A stretch of 64,000 nucleotides of DNA from Clostridia bacterium (GTDB taxonomy: Bacteria; Bacillota; Clostridia; Oscillospirales; CAG-382): assembly GCA_017537345.1 (NCBI GenBank), contig JAFYKY010000010.1, positions 124,001 through 188,000 on the forward strand, in the 5' to 3' direction. Of this stretch, positions 16,387 to 24,251 are shown piece by piece. Below the pieces are notes generated by a model that was not told the DNA's origin, did no database searches, and worked only from the letters and a program-made list of their open reading frames with translations. The position numbers were made by a program, and so were the translations under genes. Position 1 is the stretch's first letter. Each line of letters begins with the position of its first letter.

Positions 16387-19300
16387 ATGCCGGAATTCAC
16401 AGCGGCGCAAAACAAAGCCATAGAAACGAAAAACGTAAGTATGGTCGTTTCCGCAGGCGCGGGAAGCGGTAAGACCACCGTTATGACACAGCGCATACTG
16501 AGTTCCCTGCTTGAAGGAAGCGATATCAACAGATATCTTATAGTGACCTTTACCAAAGCCGCCGCATCCGACGTAAGAGAAAAGCTTTACAAAGGGCTTA
16601 TGAAGGCGCAGGCGGAAAACCCATCCGACCGACGTATTGCAGGACAGCTTATGTCCCTGCCCGCCGCGGATATTTCCACGGTACACGCCTTTTGCTTTTC
16701 CCGCATAAAGCAGTATTTTTCGGTTTTAGGAATAACCCCCGACGTACGCGCCGCCGACGAAACGGAAGCGCAGCTTCTTTTGCAGGAAAGTATGGAAAAG
16801 ACTCTGAACGAAGGCTACGAAAAGCAGGCGGAGGGCTTTATGCGCCTTGCTGACGCTTTTTCCGGCAGAAGAAGCGACAAACGCTTTGCGGACATTATGC
16901 TGGGGCTTTACAAGGAGTTGAGAGTTTATCCCAATTATTTTGATTTTCTGGATAAGCTTATAAAAGACCTTGAAGACGATTGCCGAAAAGAAGATTATTC
17001 CGATACGGCGGTTTGCAGAGTAATATTAAGCGAAGCGAGAGAGTGTATTCTTACGGCAAGAGAAAATCTGGAAAGCCTTTGCAAATACGCATCTGACGTA
17101 AACGAAGAAATATATCTTTCCGCGCTGTACTCCTTTACCGAGGAGACCGACACCCTTTTATCCCTTTTCCCCGCAGGGTACGAAGCGGTGCGGGAATACA
17201 TAAACGCTTTGAAAAATCCCCGCCTGCCCGTAAAGGGATACAAAAGCGAAGCTGAAAAAGAAAAAATATTCGCCGCCAAAAACGCTGTTTTTGACGAAAT
17301 AAAGGATATCCGCGGAAGGTATTTCATTTTTGACGGAGAGACCAACCTTGCGGATATGCGGGAAACTCTTGCGCTTGTAAAGGACGCAAAGGAGCTTCTT
17401 TTGGAATTTGACCGTAACTACACCCGTTTAAAAGAAAAAAACGGAGTTATAGATTTTTCGGATCAGGAGCATTTAATGCTTTCTCTGCTGGAAAAGGACG
17501 GCGAGCCCACCCCTTTGTGTCTTGAAATGAAAAAAAGGTTTGACGAAATATACGTTGACGAATATCAGGACACCAACCCCTTGCAGGACAGAATTTTTAC
17601 CCTGCTTTCTTCCGATAACAGATTTATGGTGGGGGACGTAAAACAGAGCATTTACCGCTTCAGAAGCGCCCATCCCGATATTTTCAGGAGCTACTGCGCC
17701 GCTTTCGGAAAAACGAAAAACACCGAAAAAGTGATATTGCGTGAAAATTTCCGTTGCGACGAGAATATTATTAAGTTTTGCAACAAGGTTTTTTTGGGAA
17801 TAAAAGAACTGAGCGACAGTATGAACTATTCCGAAGAAGCCCTTATCTTTGCAAAAAAAGAAAACCACGGCGCCCACCCCGTTTGCTTTACCTTTATAAA
17901 AGGGGACGAGGATATGACCGCCGAAGAAAAGCAGACTGCGGAGGCGGAATATATCGCTTCTTGCATAAACGAGCTGGCAGGGTTTCCGAAAAATGACGGC
18001 ACACCTATAAAATACGGCGATATCGCCGTGCTTTTTACCGCGCTGAAAAGTAACATAAGCATATATAAAAAGGTGTTTGAAAAAGCGGGAATTCCCTTTA
18101 AAGCGGAAAAAAGCGAAAGCTTTCTGGATAAGCAGGAAATTCTTCTTGCCGTTGCAGGATTAAAGGCAGTGGATAATCCCACCGCGGATATTCCCCTGGC
18201 AAGCATAATGCGTTCCCCTCTCTTTAATTTCAAAGCAGACGAAATGCTTAAGATACGCCGCTGTGTAAAAAGCGATTGCTTGTACGATTGCGTGCAGGGC
18301 GCGGCAAACGCGTATAAAGAAGACAGAGAAAAAGGAAAGCGCTACCGCTGTTTCCCCTCCGTGCTTGGCGCGACCTCCTTGCCCCGACGGATCGCAAAAG
18401 CGGAAAAAGGATATATTTCCAAAGAGGTTTCCGAAAAATGCAAAAAACTGCTTTCCGCACTGCATCTGTGGCGTCTTGGGGCGGAAGGAACGCCCGCCCA
18501 CAGATTTATATGGCAGTTTTACAATGAAAGCGGCTTGATCTCCGCCGTGCTGAGCGAAAAAGGCGGGGAAAAAAAGCACCGCAATCTTATGCTTTTGTAC
18601 GATTTCGCCCGAAGATACGAGGAAAGCTCATACAAAGGGCTTAACGCGTTTTTGAAATATCTTGACGAAACCGAAAATCTTGAAGAAGCAAAAGCCCCCG
18701 ATGACGGAGGCAACACCGTTAAGCTGATGACGATACACCGTTCCAAAGGGCTTGAATTCCCCGTAGTATTTCTGGCGGATACGGACAGAAGGTTCAGAGG
18801 AAAGGACGGCGTGGATTTCGTTTTAAGAAAGGACGGAATAGGTTTAAGGTTTTCACAGGCGGACGGTATGCTTACCAAAAACAACTGTGTGACCGACAGT
18901 CTGCTTATAAAGGAAATGTACGACAGCACCTCCGAAGAAGCACGAAAGCTTTACGTTGCCCTTACAAGAAGCAGAGAACGGCTTTTTATAACCGCAAAGG
19001 CTTTGGACGTATCCGAGCTTGGCGGAGATATGCGCACCGGCGAATGCCACGCGGATTGGATGATATATTCGCTGGGGACGGAGGACACACCCTTTTACGT
19101 ATTTAAAACCGTTTTTGCAAAAGACACCCAAGAAGCAAGCGCAAAAACGGAAAAACGCGTATTTTTACCGCCCGAAGAGGATATACGTTCGTATCTCGAA
19201 TTCGTATACCCCAAAAAGGGTTGGGATACGCCTGCAAAGATATCCGTTTCCGAAATACGCCCCGGTCTTCTGGAGGAAGAAGAATACACCCGCACTGTAC

Positions 19301-19851
19301 GGCAAAGCAGTGTTTTGCGAAAGCCTGCGTTTTTGGGCGCGGAAAGCGCCACCGCCGCAGACAAGGGCACTGCAAACCATTTGTTTATGCAGTTTGCGGA
19401 TTTTGAAAACGCATCCTCCTTCGGCGCAAAAGCAGAAGCGGAAAGGCTTGCGGAAAAAGGGTTTATTACAAAAGAGCAGCTTGATATGATGAACTTTAAA
19501 GCTCTTGATAAATTCTTTGTATCTTCCCTTTACAAGCGTATGTGCGGTTCGAAGGCTGTGTACCGCGAAAAGCGTTTTTCCGTTGAGGAAAGCGACGCAG
19601 TGGTAGGCGGCGCGGGAGAGGAAAAGATATTGGTGCAGGGAGTTATTGACTGCTTTTTCCAAAATCCCGACGGAACCTACACCGTGGTGGACTACAAGAC
19701 CGACCGAACCACAGATAAAAACGAGCTTATTTCCCGCCACGGCGCACAGATAAGCTTTTACTGCGCCGCCGCAGAACGTATGACGGGCAAACCCGTATCC
19801 AAAGCGGTTATTTACTCATTCTCTATAGGAGATGAAATAGAAGTAATATAA
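16387..19851 (+). CDS. addA: ATP-dependent helicase/nuclease subunit A
   Basis: 1,154 residues. A UvrD/Rep-type helicase: Walker A in SAGAGSGKTTVMT (about 21-33), Walker B in YVDEYQDT (about 387), GDVKQSIYRFR, the motif V/VI region MTIHRSKGLEFP and VALTRSRERL, and a C-terminal RecB-family nuclease domain with GVIDCFF and VVDYKTDRT (about 1085-1110). It is the 3'-5' motor and one nuclease of AddAB. AAAGGAGG precedes the ATG by 8 bases; 49 bases separate it from addB. Confidence 0.97.
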   Translation: MPEFTAAQNKAIETKNVSMVVSAGAGSGKTTVMTQRILSSLLEGSDINRYLIVTFTKAAASDVREKLYKGLMKAQAENPSDRRIAGQLMSLPAADISTVHAFCFSRIKQYFSVLGITPDVRAADETEAQLLLQESMEKTLNEGYEKQAEGFMRLADAFSGRRSDKRFADIMLGLYKELRVYPNYFDFLDKLIKDLEDDCRKEDYSDTAVCRVILSEARECILTARENLESLCKYASDVNEEIYLSALYSFTEETDTLLSLFPAGYEAVREYINALKNPRLPVKGYKSEAEKEKIFAAKNAVFDEIKDIRGRYFIFDGETNLADMRETLALVKDAKELLLEFDRNYTRLKEKNGVIDFSDQEHLMLSLLEKDGEPTPLCLEMKKRFDEIYVDEYQDTNPLQDRIFTLLSSDNRFMVGDVKQSIYRFRSAHPDIFRSYCAAFGKTKNTEKVILRENFRCDENIIKFCNKVFLGIKELSDSMNYSEEALIFAKKENHGAHPVCFTFIKGDEDMTAEEKQTAEAEYIASCINELAGFPKNDGTPIKYGDIAVLFTALKSNISIYKKVFEKAGIPFKAEKSESFLDKQEILLAVAGLKAVDNPTADIPLASIMRSPLFNFKADEMLKIRRCVKSDCLYDCVQGAANAYKEDREKGKRYRCFPSVLGATSLPRRIAKAEKGYISKEVSEKCKKLLSALHLWRLGAEGTPAHRFIWQFYNESGLISAVLSEKGGEKKHRNLMLLYDFARRYEESSYKGLNAFLKYLDETENLEEAKAPDDGGNTVKLMTIHRSKGLEFPVVFLADTDRRFRGKDGVDFVLRKDGIGLRFSQADGMLTKNNCVTDSLLIKEMYDSTSEEARKLYVALTRSRERLFITAKALDVSELGGDMRTGECHADWMIYSLGTEDTPFYVFKTVFAKDTQEASAKTEKRVFLPPEEDIRSYLEFVYPKKGWDTPAKISVSEIRPGLLEEEEYTRTVRQSSVLRKPAFLGAESATAADKGTANHLFMQFADFENASSFGAKAEAERLAEKGFITKEQLDMMNFKALDKFFVSSLYKRMCGSKAVYREKRFSVEESDAVVGGAGEEKILVQGVIDCFFQNPDGTYTVVDYKTDRTTDKNELISRHGAQISFYCAAAERMTGKPVSKAVIYSFSIGDEIEVI

Positions 19852-19854
19852 CGA

Positions 19855-19945
19855 TGAACTATGAACGATGAACGAGAAACTGTGGTGGATTTTTGTCCCT
19901 TGGGACAAAAATCTTCCGTCATTCCTCATTCATCATTCCTCATTA
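19855..19945. repeat. Long imperfect palindrome, MITE-like
   Basis: A perfect core hairpin (GATTTTTGTCCC, TT, GGGACAAAAATC) is flanked by two arms of about 26 nt built from ATGAA/ATGAGGA-like 7-mers, which pair with each other apart from regularly spaced G-A mismatches and G-T wobbles. The whole could fold into one hairpin of about 90 nt. No T tract adjoins the core, so it is not a plain terminator. It occupies the gap after addA. Confidence 0.6.
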
Positions 19946-19974
19946 AAAAATGCCCGATAACTCGGGCATTTTTC
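19945..19974. terminator. Bidirectional terminator between addA and spoIIQ-like
   Basis: GCCCGA / TCGGGC stem with A6 on one side and T5 on the other, between convergent genes; it ends at the stop codon of the M23 gene. Confidence 0.85.
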
Positions 19975-20645
19975 TATTTTACCTTATCCAGATAAATCTG
20001 GGGATCCACATTTCTTTCCCCTATCTTTACTTCAAAGTGAAGATGAGGTACGGTTGCGGATTCGATAATGGCGGTGGTTCCCACGGTGCCGATCTCCTGC
20101 CCTGCCTTAACTGTACTGCCCACGGAAATTCCTTCGGGTAAAAGCTCTTCAAGGTTTGCATAGACTGTAACCACGTTGTTTGCGTGGGTCACTTCCACCA
20201 CGGTGCCGTAAAAAGCATCGTTATAGACTGCGGACACGGTGCCGTCGGTATAGCTTACCACGGAAGCGCCCTTTTCTGCGGCGATATCAACACCCGTGTG
20301 GGTGCGGTAATCCTGCATCGTGGGCGAAAACACAAGCTCCGTTACCGAATGTGCAGTTACGATATTTCCCGAAACGGGCGCGTAGTATACGGGCGCGGGA
20401 ATGATATCCGCAGGGATATCGTTGGGATTGTTTCCCACGGGAGTATCCGAAATATCGGGAAGCTGAACCGAAGGTACGGATATTTCGGGCAGAGAAATAT
20501 CATCCGCTTGGTTTATGGAATAAATACTTATTGCCATAACCGCCACGGTGACCACAGCCGCCGTCATATACACGTACGCCGAATACCGCTTGAAAACCTT
20601 TGCGGCAGGTATCTTTTTAAATTTAAAACCCTTTTTTTCCTTCAT
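19974..20645 (-). CDS. spoIIQ: SpoIIQ-like M23 family protein
   Basis: 223 residues: a short basic cytoplasmic tail, one membrane helix (about 25-45), a Pro-rich linker, and a LytM/M23 domain (about 95-223). Metal motifs HTGVD and HLHFE are present, but the usual YAHL is YANL, as in SpoIIQ proteins. SpoIIQ anchors the engulfing mother-cell membrane through SpoIIIAH; retention of the zinc ligands is typical of clostridial SpoIIQ. The gene follows a spoIID-like gene 60 bases upstream, the same spoIID-spoIIQ order as in Clostridioides difficile, and a sigma-F-like promoter precedes it (20678-20707). An ordinary M23 wall hydrolase is the alternative. Confidence 0.75.
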   Translation of the reverse strand: MKEKKGFKFKKIPAAKVFKRYSAYVYMTAAVVTVAVMAISIYSINQADDISLPEISVPSVQLPDISDTPVGNNPNDIPADIIPAPVYYAPVSGNIVTAHSVTELVFSPTMQDYRTHTGVDIAAEKGASVVSYTDGTVSAVYNDAFYGTVVEVTHANNVVTVYANLEELLPEGISVGSTVKAGQEIGTVGTTAIIESATVPHLHFEVKIGERNVDPQIYLDKVK

Positions 20646-20677
20646 AATAAAGAAATCCCCCTTTTATATTTCGCTTA

Positions 20678-20707
20678 TATTCTGCCCATATAAAAGAGGA
20701 TATATTC
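20678..20707 (-). promoter_or_regulatory. Candidate sigma-F promoter of spoIIQ-like gene
   Basis: Minus strand: GAATA at 20703-20707, 15-base spacer, then GGGCAGAATA at 20678-20687. This fits the sigma-F pattern (GYWTA, about 15, GGnnAnAnTA) except for one -35 base. Bacillus spoIIQ is a sigma-F gene, which supports the reading. Confidence 0.45.
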
Positions 20708-21491
20708 ATATTATACAAGTAATTTCGGCGCCGGCAAAGTATTTGCAGATTATCTGCTTGTACGTATTCCCTTTCAGAGAAAGAAGATACGCGCCGTAAA
20801 GAGAAAGCCCCAGACCGTTTCCTTCGCCTTTGGTCAAAACGGTGTAGCCGCCGTCGGAGTTAAGATGTAAAGTAAAATCCACGGAGGGTACCGAAAAATA
20901 TTTTATAAATTCCAAAACGTCGGTTTCCTCTTTTTCGAATATTACCTGCTTTGCTTTTCCGTCCGCCCCGTAGGAAACTCCTTTTACCTCCCCCTTGCCG
21001 AAAGAAAGCATCTTTTCCCGCGTGATGACCGTTTCGCCGTAAAACGCGGGGTACGCGCGCTCATCGGGAGTGGAAACGGATCTGAGATAGGGTTCGTTTC
21101 CCTCTGCGGTAAATTGGTTTGAGCTTGCGTGGAAGCAGGCGTTTATTATTTTTCCGCCGTATGTTATATATTCCCCCGAGGTAGCGTAAACCGCCTCCCG
21201 CATAGCGTTATACACCTGCTGACCGTGATCTTCGGAGGTGGAAGCGCAAACGTCTTCGTAGCTTCCCTCCGGCAGTACCTTTCCGTGAAACGCGGTATAG
21301 GTACGCAAGGTCACGGCGATGGCTTTTAACGCTTCATCGGGCAGAATATCCGTGCCCATACCCAGCATTACATTTAAAATATATTCATCCTCCGGCAGAG
21401 GATGGGTTTCCTTTTCCACCGCCGACGGATAAAAGGGCACCAGAGCCACGAGAACGAACGTAAATAAAAAAAGAAGCAGAAAATTACGCAT
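20706..21491 (-). CDS. SpoIID-family protein with degenerate active site
   Basis: 261 residues, N-terminal signal/membrane segment (about 1-22), then a SpoIID domain. The fold is recognisable from DEALKAIAVTLRTYTAFHG, HGQQVYNAM and ACFHASSNQFT. Two residues usual in catalytic SpoIID transglycosylases look lost: the Glu of the GVVAxEM block aligns with Met in ILNVMLGMG, and the His of GHGVGMSQ is Asn in GNGLGLSLYGA. In Clostridia spoIID lies next to spoIIQ, as here, so by position this is the engulfment SpoIID. By sequence it may be non-catalytic and structural. The SpoIID-family protein at 22493-23767 keeps both residues. Confidence 0.75.
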   Translation of the reverse strand: MRNFLLLFLFTFVLVALVPFYPSAVEKETHPLPEDEYILNVMLGMGTDILPDEALKAIAVTLRTYTAFHGKVLPEGSYEDVCASTSEDHGQQVYNAMREAVYATSGEYITYGGKIINACFHASSNQFTAEGNEPYLRSVSTPDERAYPAFYGETVITREKMLSFGKGEVKGVSYGADGKAKQVIFEKEETDVLEFIKYFSVPSVDFTLHLNSDGGYTVLTKGEGNGLGLSLYGAYLLSLKGNTYKQIICKYFAGAEITCII

Positions 21492-21537
21492 ACAAAAGCT
21501 GTCCTTTCTGCTTCAATTATATTCGGTTTTAAAAATA

Positions 21538-22389
21538 TTATTCCTGCGCTGCGGGCTCTTGCTCCGGTTCTTCCCCGTTGGGCGCGGGAAGCATTACCAT
21601 ACGGCAGGCGATATACAGCACGGTTACTATATCTGCCATACAGAAAACGGTTACGTCCGTAAACTTTATGGGCCAGAACAACGAAAGGTACAAAGCGGGA
21701 ATACAGTACACCAGAAGGAGCATTATTGCAGTAAGTCCCAAGAACACGTACAGTCTTTTGCGGCTGTAGCCTACGGTGGTTCTTCCCTCACAGCACCAGA
21801 ACAGCATAAGTATGACCAAGCCCAGCAGATGATATACGTAGGAAGAAGCGGTAACTGTCAAGCTGCGCTCCATAAAATCGTTAAGCAATCTTACCGCGGT
21901 AAGCAATACGGGCGCGATGGAAAGCACGGGAATGATACGGCGCATCCGCGCTTTTGCTCTGCGGGAAGAAATTATAAGGAAATATACAGCGGAAACAACG
22001 GAAAGCGCAAGCACCGCTATGAATCGGAAGTTCAACGCCTTCTGTTCAAAAACAAAAACGTACAGATAATAGATCACCTGTGTTAAAAGCATCATTCCCA
22101 GCAAAACGGAAGCAAACGTGGTGAGCACCGAATCCTTTTCGGGATGATAATTTATTTTGCCCGCAAAAAATACTGCGCCGGCAAAAAAGAGTATTCCCAC
22201 GCCTATACAAAACGCGGCGTACACCAGAGGAGCGTTGGACCCCTCGAGATAATACAGCCCGTCTGTAGATGCCAGAGAGTTCATTTCTATATTGTTTGTA
22301 ATAACCTGCAAACGCGCCACCGCCATACAAACGGAGGTAAGCACAGACACAAGCACGAATATTTTATAATTTTTTATATTTGACGCCAT
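21538..22389 (-). CDS. Polytopic membrane protein of unknown function
   Basis: 283 residues with about seven or eight hydrophobic helices and a short acidic, proline-containing C-terminal tail (PNGEEPEQEPAAQE). No catalytic motif is visible and I do not recognise the family. It has its own consensus promoter (22421-22449) and lies 46 bases upstream of the spoIID-like gene on the same strand, so transcription could run on into the sporulation pair. That spacing hints at, but does not prove, a sporulation or envelope role. Confidence 0.7.
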   Translation of the reverse strand: MASNIKNYKIFVLVSVLTSVCMAVARLQVITNNIEMNSLASTDGLYYLEGSNAPLVYAAFCIGVGILFFAGAVFFAGKINYHPEKDSVLTTFASVLLGMMLLTQVIYYLYVFVFEQKALNFRFIAVLALSVVSAVYFLIISSRRAKARMRRIIPVLSIAPVLLTAVRLLNDFMERSLTVTASSYVYHLLGLVILMLFWCCEGRTTVGYSRKRLYVFLGLTAIMLLLVYCIPALYLSLFWPIKFTDVTVFCMADIVTVLYIACRMVMLPAPNGEEPEQEPAAQE

Positions 22390-22420
22390 ACGTGTTTTTC
22401 CTTCCCGTAACGTATAAACA

Positions 22421-22449
22421 ATTATACAATGTTTCTTTGTAAATGTAAA
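22421..22449 (-). promoter_or_regulatory. Promoter of the membrane protein gene
   Basis: Minus strand: -35 TTTACA at 22444-22449, 17-base spacer, -10 TATAAT at 22421-22426. Confidence 0.7.
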
Positions 22450-22492
22450 TATAAAACGGGATTAATTTGCACTTTGTTAAAAATTTAAATTA

Positions 22493-23767
22493 TTAAAAAT
22501 CATAGCAGGGCGCTATTGCCGTACCGGGAAAATAAAAATACAGTATATCCTCAAAGGAATACCCCTCCACGCCGAGCTGGTGTCCGCCGCGCTGGCTGTA
22601 GCCGACGCCGTGTCCGTTTCCGATGCCGTGGATGATTATTCCTCCCGAAACGTTTTCTATGGTGAAATTTGCGCACCGTATGCCCAAAACGTCCATAATA
22701 TTCCCGCCGTACTTTATTTCACGCACGTTGCCTGCGGTATCCGTAATATTGATACGGTAAACGTATGAGCTTCCGTAAGGGTCTGTTTCCGCAATGGAAA
22801 CGCTTTTTACCTGTCCCGTTACGGTGTAGTTTTTAAGACGCTTGCTGAGCTGCTCGTAGGTATAGGTGACTTCCCACTGTCCGCCGTAATCAAGGGGCTC
22901 GTTTTCGTATCTTACCACACGGAGATAAGGTATATCCGCCCCTACCCAAGCCGCAAAGCTGGAGCAGGAGTTATAGCCGTGGCTGGAGCTGTACGCCACA
23001 AGGCAGGGAGCGCCGTTATAGGTAAGCACCATTCCCTTGGTTTCGTCCACAGCTTTATCGTTGGTTTCATCTCTGTGGTAGGTGCCTCTGTAGGATTGAC
23101 AGCAGTTGCGGTTGCAAAGATCAAAATCCTCTCCGTGATCCTTTGCCACGTAAACGAGAGTGCGGCAGATCACAGAAAACGCTTTTCTGCTTTCATAAGA
23201 ACCGTCCGCCCCAATTTCCGCAGAAATTACCCCTTTTACGTAGGCTTCTATATCCACGCGGTTTACCACGGTTATGCCGTATCTACCGCAGGTAAGCAGA
23301 ATTTCCCCTTCGTATGACCAGCCGGTAGAAGAAAGAGCGATGGGAGCTTCTGAACGGACGCAAGCCTTAACGCAGGGCTGACCGTCCACGTACATAACAC
23401 CGTTTTCCCACACAACCGCAAGGTTTTTGTATACGCTTCCGCCGCAGACAAGCATAGCGCCGCCTTCGGCAGAAAGTTCAAGCTTTTTAAGGGCGCGATT
23501 CCCGTAGCTCAAACCCACGTCCACGGTAGGAGATCGGTCCTCCTGCTCGGGACGCAACGGAAGAACGGTAAAAGCAGGCGCCTCAAACTCCGCATACACG
23601 GTTTCCCTGCTTTCTTCGTACTGTGATATTTCCGGTATCTGCGAATCCGCTTCCGAAGTACCGCTATCATCCACGCAGGAAACAGCGGAAAAAGCTACCG
23701 CACCGCACAGCAAAAGAAGCGCAAGGAAGGCGATCGCCCGCGTTCCCGCAGCAAATTTAAAAAGCAT
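22493..23767 (-). CDS. SpoIID/LytB domain lipoprotein or secreted protein
   Basis: 424 residues from the ATG at 23767, chosen because AAAGGAG lies 7 bases upstream; an in-frame ATG at 23794 has no such site. N-terminal signal ends near AVSCVD, which could be a lipobox. The SpoIID domain is intact: YVKGVISAEIG with the catalytic Glu, a Cys cluster CNRNCCQSYRG, AYSSSHGYNS, and GNGHGVGYSQRG with the conserved His. The family are lytic transglycosylases that remove denuded glycan strands. A vegetative-type promoter (23822-23849) suggests it is not restricted to sporulation. Which of the two SpoIID-family genes acts in engulfment cannot be settled from sequence. Confidence 0.82.
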   Translation of the reverse strand: MLFKFAAGTRAIAFLALLLLCGAVAFSAVSCVDDSGTSEADSQIPEISQYEESRETVYAEFEAPAFTVLPLRPEQEDRSPTVDVGLSYGNRALKKLELSAEGGAMLVCGGSVYKNLAVVWENGVMYVDGQPCVKACVRSEAPIALSSTGWSYEGEILLTCGRYGITVVNRVDIEAYVKGVISAEIGADGSYESRKAFSVICRTLVYVAKDHGEDFDLCNRNCCQSYRGTYHRDETNDKAVDETKGMVLTYNGAPCLVAYSSSHGYNSCSSFAAWVGADIPYLRVVRYENEPLDYGGQWEVTYTYEQLSKRLKNYTVTGQVKSVSIAETDPYGSSYVYRINITDTAGNVREIKYGGNIMDVLGIRCANFTIENVSGGIIIHGIGNGHGVGYSQRGGHQLGVEGYSFEDILYFYFPGTAIAPCYDF

Positions 23768-23821
23768 TTTATTCTCCTTTAAAAGATAAAACACGGTTCA
23801 GTTTCGTTAGGATAATGGTAT

Positions 23822-23849
23822 ATTATACCAAAAAGCAAGGCGTTGTCAA
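23822..23849 (-). promoter_or_regulatory. Promoter of the second SpoIID-family gene
   Basis: Minus strand: -35 TTGACA at 23844-23849, 16-base spacer, -10 TATAAT at 23822-23827. Confidence 0.75.
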
Positions 23850-23950
23850 TGTTTTTTTAAATTTTTCACCGCAGAAACGGCAATATTGCCATATCTTTTG
23901 ACAGTTTTGACACAAAAACTTTGGTTTTTTACAGTAAAACAAAAGCAAAA

Positions 23951-24014
23951 AACAAAAAATCCAAGCTTGCGGCTTGGATAAAAAATCCGACAAGTCGAAA
24001 CTTGTCGGATTTTT
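23951..24014 (-). terminator. Two tandem terminators after tRNA-Leu
   Basis: On the minus strand the tRNA 3' end is followed first by a TCCGACAAG/CTTGTCGGA hairpin with T6 (23980-24014), then by an ATCCAAGC/GCTTGGAT hairpin with T6 (about 23951-23979). Such doubled terminators insulate the downstream spoIID-type gene. Confidence 0.85.
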
Positions 24015-24101
24015 TGGTGCCGGTGGCGGGGGTCGAACCCGCACGGTATCGCTACCACTGGATTTTGAGTCCAGCACGTCTGCCAATTCCATCACACCGG
24101 C
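24015..24101 (-). tRNA. tRNA-Leu(CAA)
   Basis: 87 nt including an encoded CCA. Acceptor stem GCCGGTG/CACCGGC; anticodon stem CTGGA/TCCAG with loop CTCAAAA, giving anticodon CAA (reads UUG); a long variable arm (GGTA/TACC) as expected for a class II leucine tRNA; T-arm GCGGG TTCGACC CCCGC. It stands alone, with its own promoter and double terminator. Confidence 0.97.
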
Positions 24102-24117
24102 ATTTAGTGCGTAAAGC

Positions 24118-24146
24118 AGTATAGCACACTTTATACGGTTTTTCAA
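24118..24146 (-). promoter_or_regulatory. Promoter of tRNA-Leu
   Basis: Minus strand: -35 TTGAAA at 24141-24146, 17-base spacer, -10 TATACT at 24118-24123, 17 bases before the mature tRNA 5' end. Confidence 0.8.
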
Positions 24147-24199
24147 GTAGTTTGCAACACTTTTTTATGGAATTATTGTTTGCTGTAAGTTTTGATTTC

Positions 24200-24228
24200 T
24201 TGCAAATGACCGCCGTTTGTGATATACT
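24200..24228 (+). promoter_or_regulatory. Promoter of the DUF4855 gene
   Basis: -35 TTGCAA at 24200-24205, 17-base spacer, -10 TATACT at 24223-24228. Confidence 0.7.
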
Positions 24229-24251
24229 CATAACGAAAGAAGGTATAAGCT

